Assembly (NCBI GenBank): GCA_028829895.1
Contig: CM054182.1
Coordinates: forward strand, 15,024,001 to 15,088,000
Direction of reading: 5' to 3'
From: Sinotaia quadrata
Lineage: Eukaryota > Mollusca > Gastropoda > Architaenioglossa > Viviparidae
DNA length: 64,000 nt
The position numbers and the translations under genes were made by a program. Positions 32,792-45,559 of the stretch are shown in pieces. Below the pieces are notes generated by a model. The model made no database searches. It was not told the DNA's origin and saw only the letters and a program-made list of their open reading frames with translations. How positions within the stretch are numbered: the first letter of the stretch is position 1; each line of letters opens with the position of its first letter.

Positions 32792-32864
32792 CTAGACGAT
32801 AGCATAGATTACTTTATTTTCTATCCCACTGATATAATCTGTGACTGAAATTATAATTTTTTTC

Positions 32865-33110
32865 TATCCCAATTGCAATAATTTGACTGTATATTTGTGC
32901 TCTTTCCTTTAATTTCTTTTCTACCCCCTATGTAATAATATGAGTTTGTGCTGTTTCCATTAATTTCTTTTCTACCCCCGCGTAATAATATGAGTTTGTG
33001 CTGTTTCCATTAATTTCTTTTCTACCCCCGCGTAATAATATGAGTTTGTGCTGTTTCTATTAATTTCTTTTCTACCCCCGCGTAATAATACGACTGTAAG
33101 ACAGTTCCCT
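32865..33110. repeat. 50-bp minisatellite, about 5 copies
   Basis: CTGTTTCCATTAATTTCTTT and TCTACCCCCGCGTAATAATA repeat every 50 bp at 32951, 33001 and 33051. The left copies are diverged. It starts about 75 bp after the LINE fragment ends. Confidence 0.95.
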
Positions 33111-33389
33111 TTTAATTCCATTTGGCCCCTACTGCATGAATAAGAATCCCATTAAAATTTACAAGGCCTTTAACATTACAATATATATTGCGGATTTAGT
33201 GCGGACCTCTTTAAACCTCATTTGATGGGCTTTTGCCCAAAACACTTTTATGTACAAGTAAATAAACAGATGATGAAGTTAATGTGTACTCGTACGTGTG
33301 CTAGAAAAAGCGAAAGAAATTAAAAGAAGCAAACGAGTCTTGATTTCAAAATTCGTTGAATGAATTAAACAGTCACTTAGTTATCGCTA

Positions 33390-33650
33390 GTATGCCAAGT
33401 CAGGCCTACTTTCAGAGAGGTGACTACCGACATGATAGTCAGCAATAGCAGGCCAAGTCAGGCCTACTTTCAGAGAGGTGACTACCGACATGATAGTCAG
33501 CAATAGCAGGCCAAACCAGCTTTACTTTCAGAGAGATAACTCTATCAGTCAGCAATAGAGACCAAACCATGCAGATTTTCAGGGACATAGCAATAGATAC
33601 CAATCCGGGCTCACTTTCAGAGAGATAACTCTGTCAGTCAACATAATGTC
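33390..33650. repeat. 58-bp minisatellite, about 4 copies
   Basis: GCCAAGTCAGGCCTACTTTC starts at 33394 and 33452, and a variant at 33510. Shorter, diverged copies follow. Confidence 0.92.
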
Positions 33651-34329
33651 AATACGCGCATTTTCGGATAATTATCTCCCACTAAAACGCTACAGTATAG
33701 CAAAAATGTCCGCAAGTTGATAGAACTGAACCAAATCGTATACTGCTGCCTGCCAAGTCCTCTTGATTTACTGAATAATCAAGACTGTGACCATTTCCGT
33801 CCAGTATGCAGCTGGCCGTGGCCGCGTGAGGCGCACATTTAATGACCAGCTTTGGAACTAACTAAATCTGTTTGGCGCTTGACTCAAGTCAAAAAGAGCC
33901 ATTACGGCCAACACGGCCATATAAACAGATAGGGAGTCGACCCAAGATTGCCAGCAGGCCGATATAACTGTTGTTGTGGCGCTATATAGGTCGAGATGAC
34001 CTGTTAGAGGAGACATAAAAACACGTGTCCACTTGTAGATCAATCGAGCTGACACAAATTTACTACACCGGGCAGACTATCAAATGGATAAAGACCTGTA
34101 GCGGACTTTTTCACGCAGACTGTGGAAGCTATTGGTCTGTCTGAGTGGTGTGTCTGAACTTTAAAAATAAATTTGGAGATCGAGTTTATGAGAAAGAGAG
34201 TTAAAGATGGCCAGAAAGATATACTGAAAGAGAGTGTGGGTGGAGGGGGAGTAAGGGTGATAGGCGGGAAAGAATTACCGACTACAGAAAAAAATTAGAG
34301 TTGAATTCGTCAACTTTTACAATAGATAG
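33651..34329. other. Unique spacer
   Basis: The reverse frame 33858-34055 (65 codons) looks mixed in composition but has no motif or splice context. No gene is called. Confidence 0.45.
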
Positions 34330-35092
34330 GAAACTGAAATGCATTTGTATATTGGCTGAAAGAAATACATTTGCCCATTAGCTCAAAGAAATACATTTGC
34401 CCATTAGCTCAAGAAAATGCATTTGCCCATTGGGTAAAGGAAATACATTTGCCCATTAGCTCAAGGAAATACATTTGCCCATTGGGTAAAGGAAATACAT
34501 TTGCCCATTAGCTCAAGAAAATGCATTTGCCCATTGGGTAAAGGAAATACATTTGCCCATTAGCTCAAGGAAATACATTTGCCCATTAGCTCAAGAAAAT
34601 GCATTTGCCCTTTGGGTAAAGGAAATACATTTGCCCATTAGCTCAAGGAAATACATTTGCCCATTGGGTAAAGGAAATACATTTGCCTATTAGCTCAAGG
34701 AAATACATTTGCCCATTAGCTCAAGGAAATACATTTGCCCATTAGCTCAAGGAAATACATTTGCCCATTAGCTCAAGGAAATACATTTGCCCATTGGGTA
34801 AAGGAAATACATTTGCCCATTAGCTCAAGGAAATACATTTGCCCATTGGGTAAAGGAAATACATTTGCCCATTGGCTGAAAGAAATTCATTTGCCCATTA
34901 GCTCAAGGAAATACATTTGCCCATTGGGTAAAGGAAATACATTTGCCCATTGGCTGAAAGAAATTCATTTGCCCATTAGCTCAAGGAAATACATTTGCCC
35001 ATTAGCTCAAGGAAATACATTTGCCCATTGAATAAAGGAAATACATTTGCCCATTGAGTAAAGGAAATACATTTGCCCATTGGCTCAAGGAA
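34330..35092. repeat. 26-bp minisatellite, about 29 copies
   Basis: The unit core is GGAAATACATTTGCCCATT followed by a 7-base variable end. Two main end types occur, AGCTCAA and GGGTAAA, with rare GGCTGAA, GAATAAA and GAGTAAA. In several stretches the two main types alternate, giving a 52-bp dimer. The 98-codon frame is a by-product. Confidence 0.97.
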
Positions 35093-35189
35093 AGTAAATA
35101 GTGCTGAATGAACTCACAAGAATGTCAACACAACGATTTAAAGTAATCAATTTTAACAACTCATAAATATTTTCTTTTATATCATCATT

Positions 35190-35780
35190 ATACACTCATA
35201 CATGTAACTAATGTTTTCAGGATTTCTTTAATGTAAGCACTACATAAAAACAAGCACATGCAAGTAATATAGTATAGTAATATACAAAAAGTTCCGTTAA
35301 TGTACTGTAATTTTCAAGTAACATACAGAGAGTACTCTATAAAATACTTTTATTTATTCAAGTTACAAAGAAAGTACTGTATAATACACTGTATTTTTTC
35401 AGGTAACGTACACTAATTTATTCAAGTAGCGTTAACTGTAATTTATTATTATATTATTAATGTATTATGAGTATGTAAACTCTGTAATCTATAGGCCTAC
35501 GAGTGACATAAAAGCAGCATATAATACTTTGTAAAATATATGTAAATAAAATAAAATGTAGCAAATAATGCACGGTAATAAATGTAAGCAACATAAAACT
35601 TAACATATAAAACATATATTGTCTTTGTTCAAGCAACATAAAATCTCAACATATAATACACGTATTGTCTGTGTTCAAGCAACATAAAAACTCAACATCT
35701 AATACACGTATTGTCTGTGTTCAAGCAACATATACAGCAACAAATAACACATTCTATTCGAGTAACATAAATAAACTACG
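35190..35780. repeat. Degenerate array with 46-bp core
   Basis: Loose copies of CAAGTAACATA-like sequence from about 35300 lead into a clear 46-bp repeat anchored at 35621, 35667 and 35713 with GTCTGTGTTCAAGCAACATA. Confidence 0.78.
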
Positions 35781-36100
35781 TATATCACACTGTATTCATG
35801 TCACATAAAAAAATTACTTATAATACACTGTATTCATGTCACATACAAAAACACTGATAACACACTGTATTCATGTCACATACAAAAACACATAAACTCA
35901 CTGTCATTTCACATGCAAAAACACATATAACTCACTGTCATGTCACATACAAAAACACTTATAAACTCACTGTCATGTCACATACAAAAACACTTATAAC
36001 TCACTGTATCCATGTCACATACAAAAAACACTTATAATACACTGTATTCATGTCACATACAAAATTACATATAACACGCTGTGTTCATGTCACCTTTTAG
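35781..36100. repeat. 34-38-bp minisatellite, about 9 copies
   Basis: CACTGTATTCATGTCACATA and CAAAAACACTTATAA recur from 35790. Length varies through an indel at TGTATTC versus TGTC. It shares the AACATA/ACATA theme of the array to its left. Confidence 0.9.
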
Positions 36101-36671
36101 TGCCGATTTAAACTACTTGACAGTCGAATTGTGAGGGGACTAATGTCACTTTCAAGGCCATTTGAACCAATGAGAAATTGGTCAAGAATGTGCAAAGCGA
36201 ATACCAACGTTATTGATCTAACGAATAAGATTGACGTGAGCTGTCAAATTGCGACTGAAAATCAATGTCCTTTATCACTAATGAAGCGTTGTTTTGTTTT
36301 CATTTTCATGTATTATTTTAATGTTGTCGCTGTTTTCTTTTTTGTTCTTTTATCAATGCACTCAATAACACTTAACAAAAAACAATACTAACATAAGTTT
36401 GATGATGATGGAAAAGTGGGTCACCGAAAAAGCAATACATAGAAAGACAAGTGTACAAGATAGACAGATGAAATGTTTTAATTGTAAACATGGATAAATA
36501 TTGGTTGACAATCTCAAGTAGTAATAATCGTTTAATATAAATACTAAACCATTTCCGAAGAATAAATATTTATTTTTAAAATATTTAACTACATTCATTG
36601 ATTCAACAATAGAAGTTTTCTTTTCATTTTGAGTGGTTAATTTTGATAGAATAGTCGAGAAAATGCTTATC
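36101..36671. other. Unique AT-rich spacer
   Basis: A forward 86-codon frame at 36131-36391 ends in a hydrophobic stretch (about residues 55-77). It has no recognisable family and low-complexity codons, so I do not call it a gene. Confidence 0.4.
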
Positions 36672-36878
36672 GGATGTAGTTTATTGGAGGGTAGTTTATT
36701 GGATGTAGTTTACTGGATGGTAGTTTTTTTATCGGGTGGTAGTTTATTGGATGGTAGTTTATCAGATGGTAGTTTATTGGATGGTAGTTTATTGGATGTA
36801 GTTTATTGAATGGTAGTTTATTGGATGGTAGTTTATTGGATGTAGTTTATTGAATGGTAGTTTATCGGATGGTAGCCT
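36672..36878. repeat. 14/15-bp minisatellite
   Basis: GTAGTTTATTGGATG repeats about 13 times, with 14-bp copies (one G lost) appearing in a regular pattern of two long and one short in the right half. Confidence 0.95.
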
Positions 36879-37794
36879 TAATGCTTATTAAATAATTGGC
36901 TACATAGAAACAGAAATTAAGTTAGGCAACGTTAATTCTATTATTTAAAGCTACGTGATAAGTCGCCAAAATGTTTTCTAAGTATTTTCTCTCTCTCCCT
37001 CTCTTCATTTAATATTAAATGCTATACTTGAAAAGATAAAATCATAGGCGATTAATTATAAGTGAACATCGCAATATTGGTAGGCATCATAAAACAGAAC
37101 TATTTACGTCAGGTATCTATATATATATTTCGCTTGATAAAATCTTTTCACTAAGTCCGTTTCTAAGCAGTGTATCTCTCATTGACCTTTTCATTTATTT
37201 AAAATTTTACATGTTGAATACTGCTTAAAACGTAATAGAATCGGTGAACATTGGAGACATTTGATAAAAAGCATAAGTCAAAAACACAAAAATTAGTTGG
37301 TATTAGCAATATGGCTGACACTAGCGAAAGTATATTAGCCATTACGATCTCTCTCTCTCTCTCTCTCTGGGTGTCCCAACAGACGCGTCCCATCAGGAGC
37401 CATTTTTAATTAAAGCAAATCTTGAAATTGAGGGCCATCAACTTCCAGGCGCATATTGACGCAGACTATAACAGCTGCTTACACCTGCCGCAACGTGTTC
37501 ACGTGGATTTTATCACACTCAGACCGACATTTTATTTATTATATATATATTAAGTTTGCTATACACACATAAGCGCACTCACACGCATTCGTTCATATGC
37601 GCGCGCGCACACACACAGACACACCTCACATTTCTTCATGGCAGACAAGTAATATGTTGACTGTTAGCGAAAGGGCTGTGTGTTTTGAAATGTAAGCATG
37701 TGTATTTTATTTCAGGGAGATGAATTTTCATGCACAGCCGTCATGTTTAAATTTAAAACTCTTAGAGCTGAGGGTTTGTTGTTTTTTTAAGTGC
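36879..37794. other. Mostly unique with short simple repeats
   Basis: (CT)n lies at 37349-37369, (TA)n near 37541-37551, and GC/CA alternation near 37599-37626. No gene is seen. Confidence 0.5.
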
Positions 37795-37980
37795 TGAGTT
37801 TGTCTTAACGTCTTTTATGAATTTAAAGCAGCCGAGGCTCTTTTATGGTTTTAAAACTTCCATGTCTATCTTGTATAAATTTAAAGCTGCCATGGCTATC
37901 TTCTATGAATTTAAAACTGCCATGCCTGTCTTTAACGAATTTAAAGCTACTAAAGCTGTCTTTTACGGCTGTTAATTTTT
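37795..37980. repeat. About 36-bp diverged array, 5 copies
   Basis: GAATTTAAAGCTGCCATGGC and TGTCTTTTATGAATTTAAA recur with a 35-40-bp spacing. Confidence 0.8.
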
Positions 37981-39091
37981 AGTGAATTTGAAAATGAAAC
38001 TGAATTTTATACTTGCCAAGCTATTCTGATCGTTACATTAGAATTAACAGCTGTCGTAGTCATTTTTCTAATGCTGTCAGTGATATAAAGAATTATTTTA
38101 AAGCTCTTTTCTTGAGTTTAGAACAATTAATTAAAAGTCATTTAAAATTACGGCTGCTCTCTTATTTTGGGTAATTATAATTTTACATTTCGTTTCCCCT
38201 TCACCCACCAACTCTCCACCACATGCTCTCTCAAGTTGTAAGTTGTAGAACTTGTGAACAGAAAGTGACCACAACAGTGATTTAATTAATTATTCTTTTC
38301 TAATTTCCAATAACTGTAGTCAGAAGGTCAGGATTGTCAATGTGCCAATCGCTGTACAGGAAGATATTTGCTCTGAATTAGTATATATATATACAGCAAG
38401 AACTCACCCACATAAACAACTATCTGCCTTCCTCTCCCCTTTTTCTTCTCCTGCTCCCCACCCCCTCCCTCGTTTCTAAATACCCAGAGATATTAATTCT
38501 CTGTGGCTGTAGAATGTATCGTCTTGTAAATGTGAATTTCTTGTGAACTATTCAGCATACGGTTGGGATACAGGGTCCATCCAGGTACAAACTTTCTTTA
38601 ATCGCCTCCTGCCTATACTTGTCCTCTAATGGGAAAAAATCCGTTAAATTATTACAGTTATAAGTAAAATAGATGTTAATCTCACTCAAGTAAGAACACA
38701 ATTAGGTGTACATATATTAGGACAAAGAAAAGAAACAATTACAAAACTTTCACAATTAAAAACTTTTTGAAAGTTTCCAAGGAAGTAGCGATGTTAGTCT
38801 ATGTCCTGTTTGCCAGGCCATTTAAAATGACATGGAATTCATTTCCAGCGCACTTGTTGGAAAAGGATGACAAAGTAAATATGCAACAACGCATATATTA
38901 AACTAATGTAATGAATTTAATGTTTTGTGTGATATAACTCAACTTGACTTTCATCATCTTGTGACCTCTCAAAATCTTGACATTCCTCTGTTAGCTTCAA
39001 TCACAGGAGAATCTTTAATGACTGAAAAAGCCGAATCCTAAGCGCTAGGCTGGCCGACTGACGTCACTGATGGAAATTAAACATCGCTATC
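37981..39091. other. Unique AT-rich spacer
   Basis: No array or supported gene. A TGACGTCA palindrome lies at 39059-39066. Confidence 0.5.
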
Positions 39092-39330
39092 GAGAAAGCT
39101 TTGTGTCTGATAAATTTCCAGAGAGTGTGTACAAAAAATAGGACGAAGGAGAAAGCTTTGTGTCTGATAAATCTCCAGAGAGAGTGTACAAAAAATAGGA
39201 CGAAGGAGAAAGCTTTGTGTCTGATAAATCTCCAGAGAGTGTGTACAAAAAATAGGACGAAGGAGAAAGCTTTGTGTCTGATAAATCTCCAGAGAGTGTG
39301 TACAAAAAATAGGACGAAGGAGAAGCTTTG
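39092..39330. repeat. 57-bp minisatellite, 4 copies
   Basis: GAGAAAGCTTTGTGTCTGAT starts at 39092, 39149, 39206 and 39263, plus a partial copy at 39320. The period equals 19 codons, so frames stay open on both strands. Confidence 0.97.
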
Positions 39331-39446
39331 CAGTTACAAAAAAATTATAGAAACTTTCTTGATTTTTTTAAAAACAAATTTGGCAAAATGCTGAGCGAAG
39401 TCAACATTCCTTCCCAATACCTTGAAAGAAAAGGTGCAAAATTATT

Positions 39447-39600
39447 GACAGAAGCAGTACACTAACAGGCAGCGCTAAAGACGTTGGTAGACTATTGCAA
39501 GCAGCAGTACACTAACAGGTAGCACTAAAGACGTTGGAGACTATTGCAAGCAGCAGTACACTAACAGGTAGCACTAAAGACGTTGATATGTTATTGGAAG
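39447..39600. repeat. 50-bp repeat, 3 copies
   Basis: GCAGTACACTAACAGGTAGC and CTAAAGACGTTGG recur at 39454, 39504 and 39553. Confidence 0.93.
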
Positions 39601-40681
39601 GATTTTAAGAGAGCTTAAGGAAAAGGCTATGACTGTTTGCAGTAAATTGGAGTGTCAGGGAAGATTTTCAAGAAAAAACAATTTGGTAGGCGGATATTTT
39701 GATGAACTTCTGGAAGATATATTGATAACCATCCCCGAAGTTCATTTTCGTTTATTATCTTCATTGTCACTCTTCTGTTAATTTCTCAAACTTAACAATA
39801 GATTTAAAGACAGGAGACTTGTTACAAACAAATTCTCAATACTTCATTAGACTTCAAAAGATTTCAATAGACTTCAATAGACTTAAATACACGGTGTACC
39901 AGTCGATGGTCATGAACTACCAACAGGTGTTAAGACTCTGGAAGATGAATACCATGACGACTTGACCGTTGTATTTTCATTACAGTTGGCTCTCAGAGCA
40001 CCAACCAACTAAATGACCTTTAAAGCGAAAGTGTCAATAGTATAACAGCTTGCCCTTCTACTGATTGTAGACTACTTTCTATCTTCGGTAGTTTTGTTGA
40101 TGTAAGTCATCACTCTTTCTACTATTTCCAAAATTACCTGTTACAGTGTCCAGTGCAACACTGTTTTTTAAGGTGAAAATAATCAAGAGCTGTCTGGGAA
40201 ATAATTTGTACCACGGTAGATGAAGAAATCTGTTTTTATTAAATGCGGAAGCTTAAGAGGCAAAGGAATTGGATGTGAAGAAGTTAATTATGACTTTGCT
40301 GAACCATCATTTTGTAACGATAACAAATCAAGATATTTTCATCCTTTACACAAATTGAAACAATGAAAGAAATAGAAATGATATAAAAACATTTAGCATT
40401 CTGCAAACATTGGAGATAAGGGACCCTTGGAATGGAATTTGTTGGATGTGGTGCACAGTACCTGTAGAAATACATTAAGAATGGACAACTTTAAATATAA
40501 AGCCACAAAAGCTAGGAAAGAAAATTATTATGTACACTTTCAGACAGGTAAGTAGCCTGTTACGTACCATTATAGAGTGGACCACACACAGTAGCATAAA
40601 TTCGAGTGCTGGACACACACTCACCCCGCAAAATATCTTAAATGTCCCTCCCTTTTTCCACATGCAATCTCTCTCTCCCCA

Positions 40682-40684
<3 letters not shown>
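39601..40684. other. Mostly unique DNA
   Basis: A short forward frame of about 51 codons from the ATG at 39629 looks protein-like but matches nothing I know. AGACTTCAATAGACTT-type words repeat at 39845-39890. No gene is called. Confidence 0.45.
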
Positions 40685-40764
<80 letters not shown>

Positions 40765-40767
40765 GTT
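40685..40767. repeat. (GT)n microsatellite
   Basis: About 40 GT dinucleotides with one TTTG interruption near 40744. Confidence 0.98.
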
Positions 40768-41059
40768 TCTCTCCCCTCATCTCTCTGATCCAGAGAGAAG
40801 CAGCTTTGGTGTGCGTCCTAGGTCATGTTTATATTTTTCAGATTTCATGAACTATTTATTTTGAAGAAACAAATATTGGACCCCTTTTATTGAAAGGCCC
40901 CCGATGGGGCTGCAAGATGGAGGGGTAGTAATTACACCACTGACCCCACAACAAGAGAGAGAATAAAACAAAAATAGGTCATTGGTGGCTACGGAAAAGC
41001 GTGACGTTGAATTATCGGTCGTTGATTTTGTCGACGAACATAGGCAAATAACTTACACG

Positions 41060-41320
41060 CACAGAACTGACCAAGGTTACAGACTGGGGCCATGATGTCA
41101 CAGAACTGACCAAGGTTACAGACTGGGGCCATGATGTCACAGAACTGACCAAAATTACAGACTGGGGCCATGATGTCACAGAACTGACCAAGGTTACAGA
41201 ATGGGGCAATGTCACAGAACTGATCAAAGTTACAGCCTGGGGCCATGATGTCACAGAACTGACCAAGGTTACAGAATGGGGCAATGTCACATAATGGACC
41301 AAGATCACAGAACTGGAGAG
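41060..41320. repeat. 39-bp minisatellite with short variants
   Basis: CAGAACTGACCAAGGTTACA and GACTGGGGCCATGATGT repeat every 39 bp from 41062. Two copies have a deletion giving GAATGGGGCAATGT; the long and short forms recur as a block, which suggests duplication of a multi-copy segment. Confidence 0.95.
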
Positions 41321-41332
41321 GGGTGGGGAGAG

Positions 41333-41545
41333 AATAAACGGCCAGATGCAGAAATTACAGTCAGAGAATGGTCTACTAAACATGGAAGTAGAAGGGAAAG
41401 AGAAACTAAATACATAAATTATAGTTAGAAACGGTTTAATGAGCATGAGAGAAAAGAGGAAAGAGAAATTATAAATAAATTGCAGTTAGAAATGGTCTAG
41501 GACACATGGAACTAGAATTAAACTACAGTTAAAAAACGGACCACA
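41333..41545. repeat. About 65-bp diverged repeat, 3 copies
   Basis: AAATTACAGTCAGAGAATGG, AAATTATAGTTAGAAACGG and AAATTGCAGTTAGAAATGG mark the copies, each followed by a CATGGAA or CATGAGA region and AAAGAGAAA. Confidence 0.8.
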
Positions 41546-41849
41546 CGCACGTCTGGCGTTCAGACAGAGACTAATACTGATGCCGTCTGCAGAATTGATG
41601 AAGCCGGTGCCTGAGTGTCCCGCCTGCAAGTTGACCTCTGACAAGGCAGCGCCCTCCGTAAGACAAGCGTTGCGCGATGCCATTGACCTATGACGTAGAA
41701 GAAAGTCACGTGGGTGAATATAGGCTGTAACGAATGAAGCAAGTAAAGTTTTATATGATATGCCAAAATATTATCAATTGTAATTATATTAAAAGACCGA
41801 CTGATGGCTGACTGAACATGTCCTCTTTATCTCTCATTGACTGTTTAGG
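41546..41849. other. Unique spacer
   Basis: Two short reverse frames overlap here and share no recognisable motif. Confidence 0.4.
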
Positions 41850-41970
41850 AACTCGGAAGCAGTGTGTGGCAAGCGGCTAGCCTCATAAGGAAAGTGCTTT
41901 AGGTTTCGAACTCGACTTCGTTGTGGGATTTTTCTTTGATCGATCTGCCCAACTGCCCTGGCTCGTTACA
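41850..41970 (+). mobile_element. Possible old tRNA-derived SINE
   Basis: AGCGGCTAGCCTCATAAGG followed about 20 bp later by GGTTTCGAACTCGACTTCG resembles a decayed A-box/B-box pair. GGGATTTTTC and GCCC-CTGGCTCG follow, as in many molluscan tRNA-SINEs. The match is weak and from memory; no target duplication is seen. Confidence 0.3.
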
Positions 41971-42240
41971 CTGTTCATTCCAAACAACCAATCAGTTACA
42001 TTTTAAATTACTTAACACATGTCTATACTACAGAGTATTTTTAATGTTTTTAAATCACTTTATAAATAAGTAATTTATTCATCTATTAGCACACTGACCC
42101 ATTCAATTGTCACTAGCGAAAACACAGTAGCAGTCAATAGGTTAATAATCACAGAAGAATCAGTGTAATTTCTTAAGATAATAAAAGTTTAAAAAAATAA
42201 ACAAAATGTTGGATGTTATTAAGGACGCAGATTGGTTCAA

Positions 42241-42334
42241 ACATTTGTAGTATAAGTCAACTTACATAGTACATCTTTACATAACACAAGTATAACATAT
42301 CAATAAAAATGTATGAAATGTTTCCAAGTCCACT
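42241..42334. repeat. Dispersed repeat copy A (about 94 bp)
   Basis: Nearly identical to 54156-54253 on the same strand, sharing AACTTACATAGTA, AAGTATAACATATCAATA and ATGTATGAAATGTTTCCAAG. The copy ends where the 32-bp array at 42320 begins. Confidence 0.88.
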
Positions 42335-42875
42335 GAGTACATGAAGTCACATACCAATCTAAAACTGCATACAAGAAGTCACATTCAAAACTACCATTGA
42401 GTACATAAAGTGACACTTTCCAATCTGCTAGTGAGTGCATGAATTCACATTCCAATCTATTACTGAGTACATGAAGTCGCACATTCCAAACTGATACTGA
42501 GTAAATGAAGTAACATTCCAATCTACCATTGAGTACATGAAGTCACACATTTCAGTCTTTTAATGAGAACATGAAGTCACATTCCAATCTGCTACTGAGT
42601 ACATGAAGTTACATTCCAATCTACTACTGAGTGCATGAAGTCACACATACCAAGCTACCAATGAGTTTATGAAGTCACATTCCAATCTGCTACTGAGTAC
42701 ATGAAGTCTCGCATTCCAATCTACTACTATGTATATAAAATCACATTTCAATCTACTACTTAGTACATGAAGTCACATACCAATCTACCACTGAGTTTAT
42801 GAAGTCACATTCTAATCTAACATCGAGAACAAGAAGTCACACATTCCAATCTGCTACTAAGTACATCAAGTCTCT
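42320..42875. repeat. 32-bp minisatellite, about 17 copies
   Basis: Diverged copies of CATTCCAATCTACTACTGAG and TACATGAAGTCA. The first unit overlaps the end of the dispersed repeat at 42241-42334, so the array may have grown from its edge. Confidence 0.88.
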
Positions 42876-43224
42876 TGGCAAATGTTTATAGCTATAGCCC
42901 TTTATTTTAACACACCATTTGGACAAAGTAATGCTGTCTTTCAAATACTAACTTACAGTTATGGCCCTTCACTTAGCACAGTTTCGGGATCAGGAATGAG
43001 TTGCTTCCCCTTTTAACATTTAGTACCAGCATTCTAGCGAATGAGTTGCTTCCATTTAAATGTCGAAGTGCCTTTCTGGCTGCATTCTTAACTCATTAAG
43101 ATTTGCATTCGAAGACTGACGTAAAAGCTATTATTTCCTAGAAACAACTTAATTATTATATGTACTGAAGTAGGAATTTTAGTTATTTAGGACGCGGAAT
43201 TCGATCCTTCTAATTAATTATTGC
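42876..43224. other. Unique spacer
   Basis: Short duplicated phrase GAATGAGTTGCTTCC near 42993 and 43039. Nothing else is seen. Confidence 0.5.
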
Positions 43225-43425
43225 CTTCTAGTATTGTTGAATGAATACTAGAGCTTTTAATTCCTACTAATGCTATTTAATGTCTACTAGTACTGTATAA
43301 ACACCTACTAGTACAATTAATATCTATTAGTACTGTACAATGTCTAATAGAACTGTGTAATGTATGCTAGTATTGTACAATGTTTACATGTACTGTATAA
43401 TGCCTACTAGAGTAGTACTGTTTGA
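43225..43425. repeat. About 22-bp diverged array
   Basis: Variants of AATGTCTACTAGTACTGTAT recur about nine times. ACTAGT is partly palindromic. Confidence 0.8.
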
Positions 43426-43924
43426 TTAAACGGAAGCTTAACTTATTCTGAGGTGTCTGCATTCTAAATGATAGGTACACACACATACACACAAATTATA
43501 AATACTCATGTGGCTTCAATCTAAGTACCAAAGAGAGCCACATTCCAAATACTGATGTGGCTTTATTCTAATCCTAATGTAGCCACATTCTAAACACGAT
43601 TTAAATTCATTCTAAGTCTAATGTAGATGTATCGAAGAGGTGCATTTATTGCATAGAGATATTGAGCTAGCTTTATTGAAAGTACTAAAGCATTCCGATG
43701 TATTTTTCTTTAAAAGATGGACGAAACTGAGAGTTGCGTTTGTATTTGGTTGTATCCCTACTTATTGTGTGAAGACAGCACACGCTGTTCTGCAACAAAT
43801 GTAGTCGATAGTTTCCACTTTCTATTGTCATTTTGAGCACGTATTTAAGTGTGTGTGTGTGTGTGGTGTTGTTGTTTTGGGGACGGGTAGGGCGAGTTGT
43901 ACTTTGTTATTTCAGTCTATCGTT
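43426..43924. other. Spacer with weak repeats
   Basis: ATGTGGCT and CCACATTCTAA words recur at 43508-43600 as a decayed 40-bp repeat. The rest is unique. Confidence 0.5.
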
Positions 43925-44735
43925 TGTGTTAGTGTACCTAATATGTGTGTGATAGTGTTTCCAATGAGTGTATGATAGTGTATCCAATGATTGTGTGATA
44001 GTGTATCCAATATGTCTGTGTTAGTACCTAATATGTGTGTGTGTGATAATGTATCCAATATGTGTATGATAGAGTATCCAATACGTCTGTGTGTTAGTGT
44101 ACCTAATATATATGTGATAGTGTATTCAATATGTGTGTGTGTGATAATGTATCCAATATGTGTATGATAGAGTATCCAATACGTCTGTGTGTTAGTGTAC
44201 CTAATATATATGTGATAGTGTATTCAATATGTGTGTGTGTTAGTGTATCCAATATATGTGTGTTAGTGTGTCTAATATGTCCGTGAAAGTGCATCCAATA
44301 TGTGTGATAGTGTATCCAAAACGTGTGTGATAGAGTATCATATATATGTGTGTTAGTGTATCCAGTATATGTCTGTGTTAGTGTATCCAATATGTGTGAT
44401 AGTGTATCCAATATATGCATGTTAGTGTATTTAATATATGTGTGTTAGTATATCCAATATTTATGTTAGTGTATCCAATATATGTGTTGTTAGTGTATCC
44501 AACATGTGTGAGCTAATATACACAATAATTTATATGTTAGTGTATCCATTATGTGTGTAATAGTGTACCCAATACATGTCTGATAGTGTACCAAATATAT
44601 GTGACAATGTACATGTGTGTGTGATAGTGTACCCAATAGGTTAGTGTAACCAGTATGTGTGTGCAACTATATCCAATATATGCGTGTTAGCGTGTCCAAT
44701 ATGTGCATGATAGTGTACCCAATATATGTACGGGC
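43925..44735. repeat. 22-24-bp minisatellite, about 34 copies
   Basis: The core is GTGATAGTGTATCCAATATG with TGTGT. GATAG and GTTAG variants are mixed. A longer block of about 80-90 bp is duplicated near 44040-44220, since the phrase ATACGTCTGTGTGTTAGTGT recurs. The 105-codon reverse frame is a by-product. Confidence 0.93.
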
Positions 44736-44759
44736 AGTTCTGTGGCTCTATTTTGTCTG

Positions 44760-45300
44760 TGGTTCTTATAAATTATTTGTATAGTTCTGTAGTAATTATG
44801 CACTTATGAACGTGGTAGATAAATAGTTCTGTGATAACTATGTACTTATTCAGAACATGGTAGATATACAGTTCAGTGATAACTGTGTATTTATTCTGAA
44901 TGCGGTAAATAAGTAGTTCTGTGATAACTATGTACTTATTCTAAACGTGGTAGATACATAATTCTGTGATAACTATGCATTTATTCTGAATGTGGTAGAT
45001 ACATATTTCTGTGATAACTAAGCATTTATTCTAAACGTGGTAGATACATAATTCTGTGATAACTAAGCATTTATTCTGAATGTGGTAGATACATAATTCT
45101 GTGATAACTATGCATTTATTCTGAATGTGGTAGATACATAATTCTGTGATAACTATTCATTTATTCTGAATGTGGTAGATACATAGTTCTGTGATATCTA
45201 TGCATTTATTCTGAATGTGGTAGATACATAATTCTGTGATAACTATGCATTTATTCTGAATGTGGTAGATACATAGTTCTGTGATATCTATGTATGTCTA
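44760..45300. repeat. 45-bp minisatellite, about 12 copies
   Basis: GTGATAACTATGCATTTATT and CTGAATGTGGTAGATACATA repeat every 45 bp. In the right part ATAATTCTGTGATAAC and ATAGTTCTGTGATATC forms alternate, giving a 90-bp pattern. Confidence 0.96.
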
Positions 45301-45559
45301 TGTTCTGCAGTATAAGGAGTTTGTCCAAGAATTTGATATAGTTGCATGTTTCAGCAAATGAATTTGCTGCATGGTTAAATATGAGAAATTTTCTGTTAAA
45401 TTCAAAGCGCTGACTTGGCAGTTTCTTGAAATGGATTACGTCACTTGCCATTTAAAACAAATGGCTTTCCTCCACGTAAAAACGGTCGGAAACTTGGAAC
45501 GTTGTGTGCGTGTGTCGTTTGCATTTTTGTACAGTTGGCATGACATACTAGTGCACTAT
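45301..45559. other. Short unique spacer
   Basis: The frame 45371-45595 has mixed composition but ends in poly-lysine from an A run and has no family match. Confidence 0.4.

Noticed and set aside
36131..36391. 86-codon ORF with a hydrophobic C-terminus
   Set aside because: The hydrophobic part comes from T-rich DNA; no homology is recognised and no promoter is evident.
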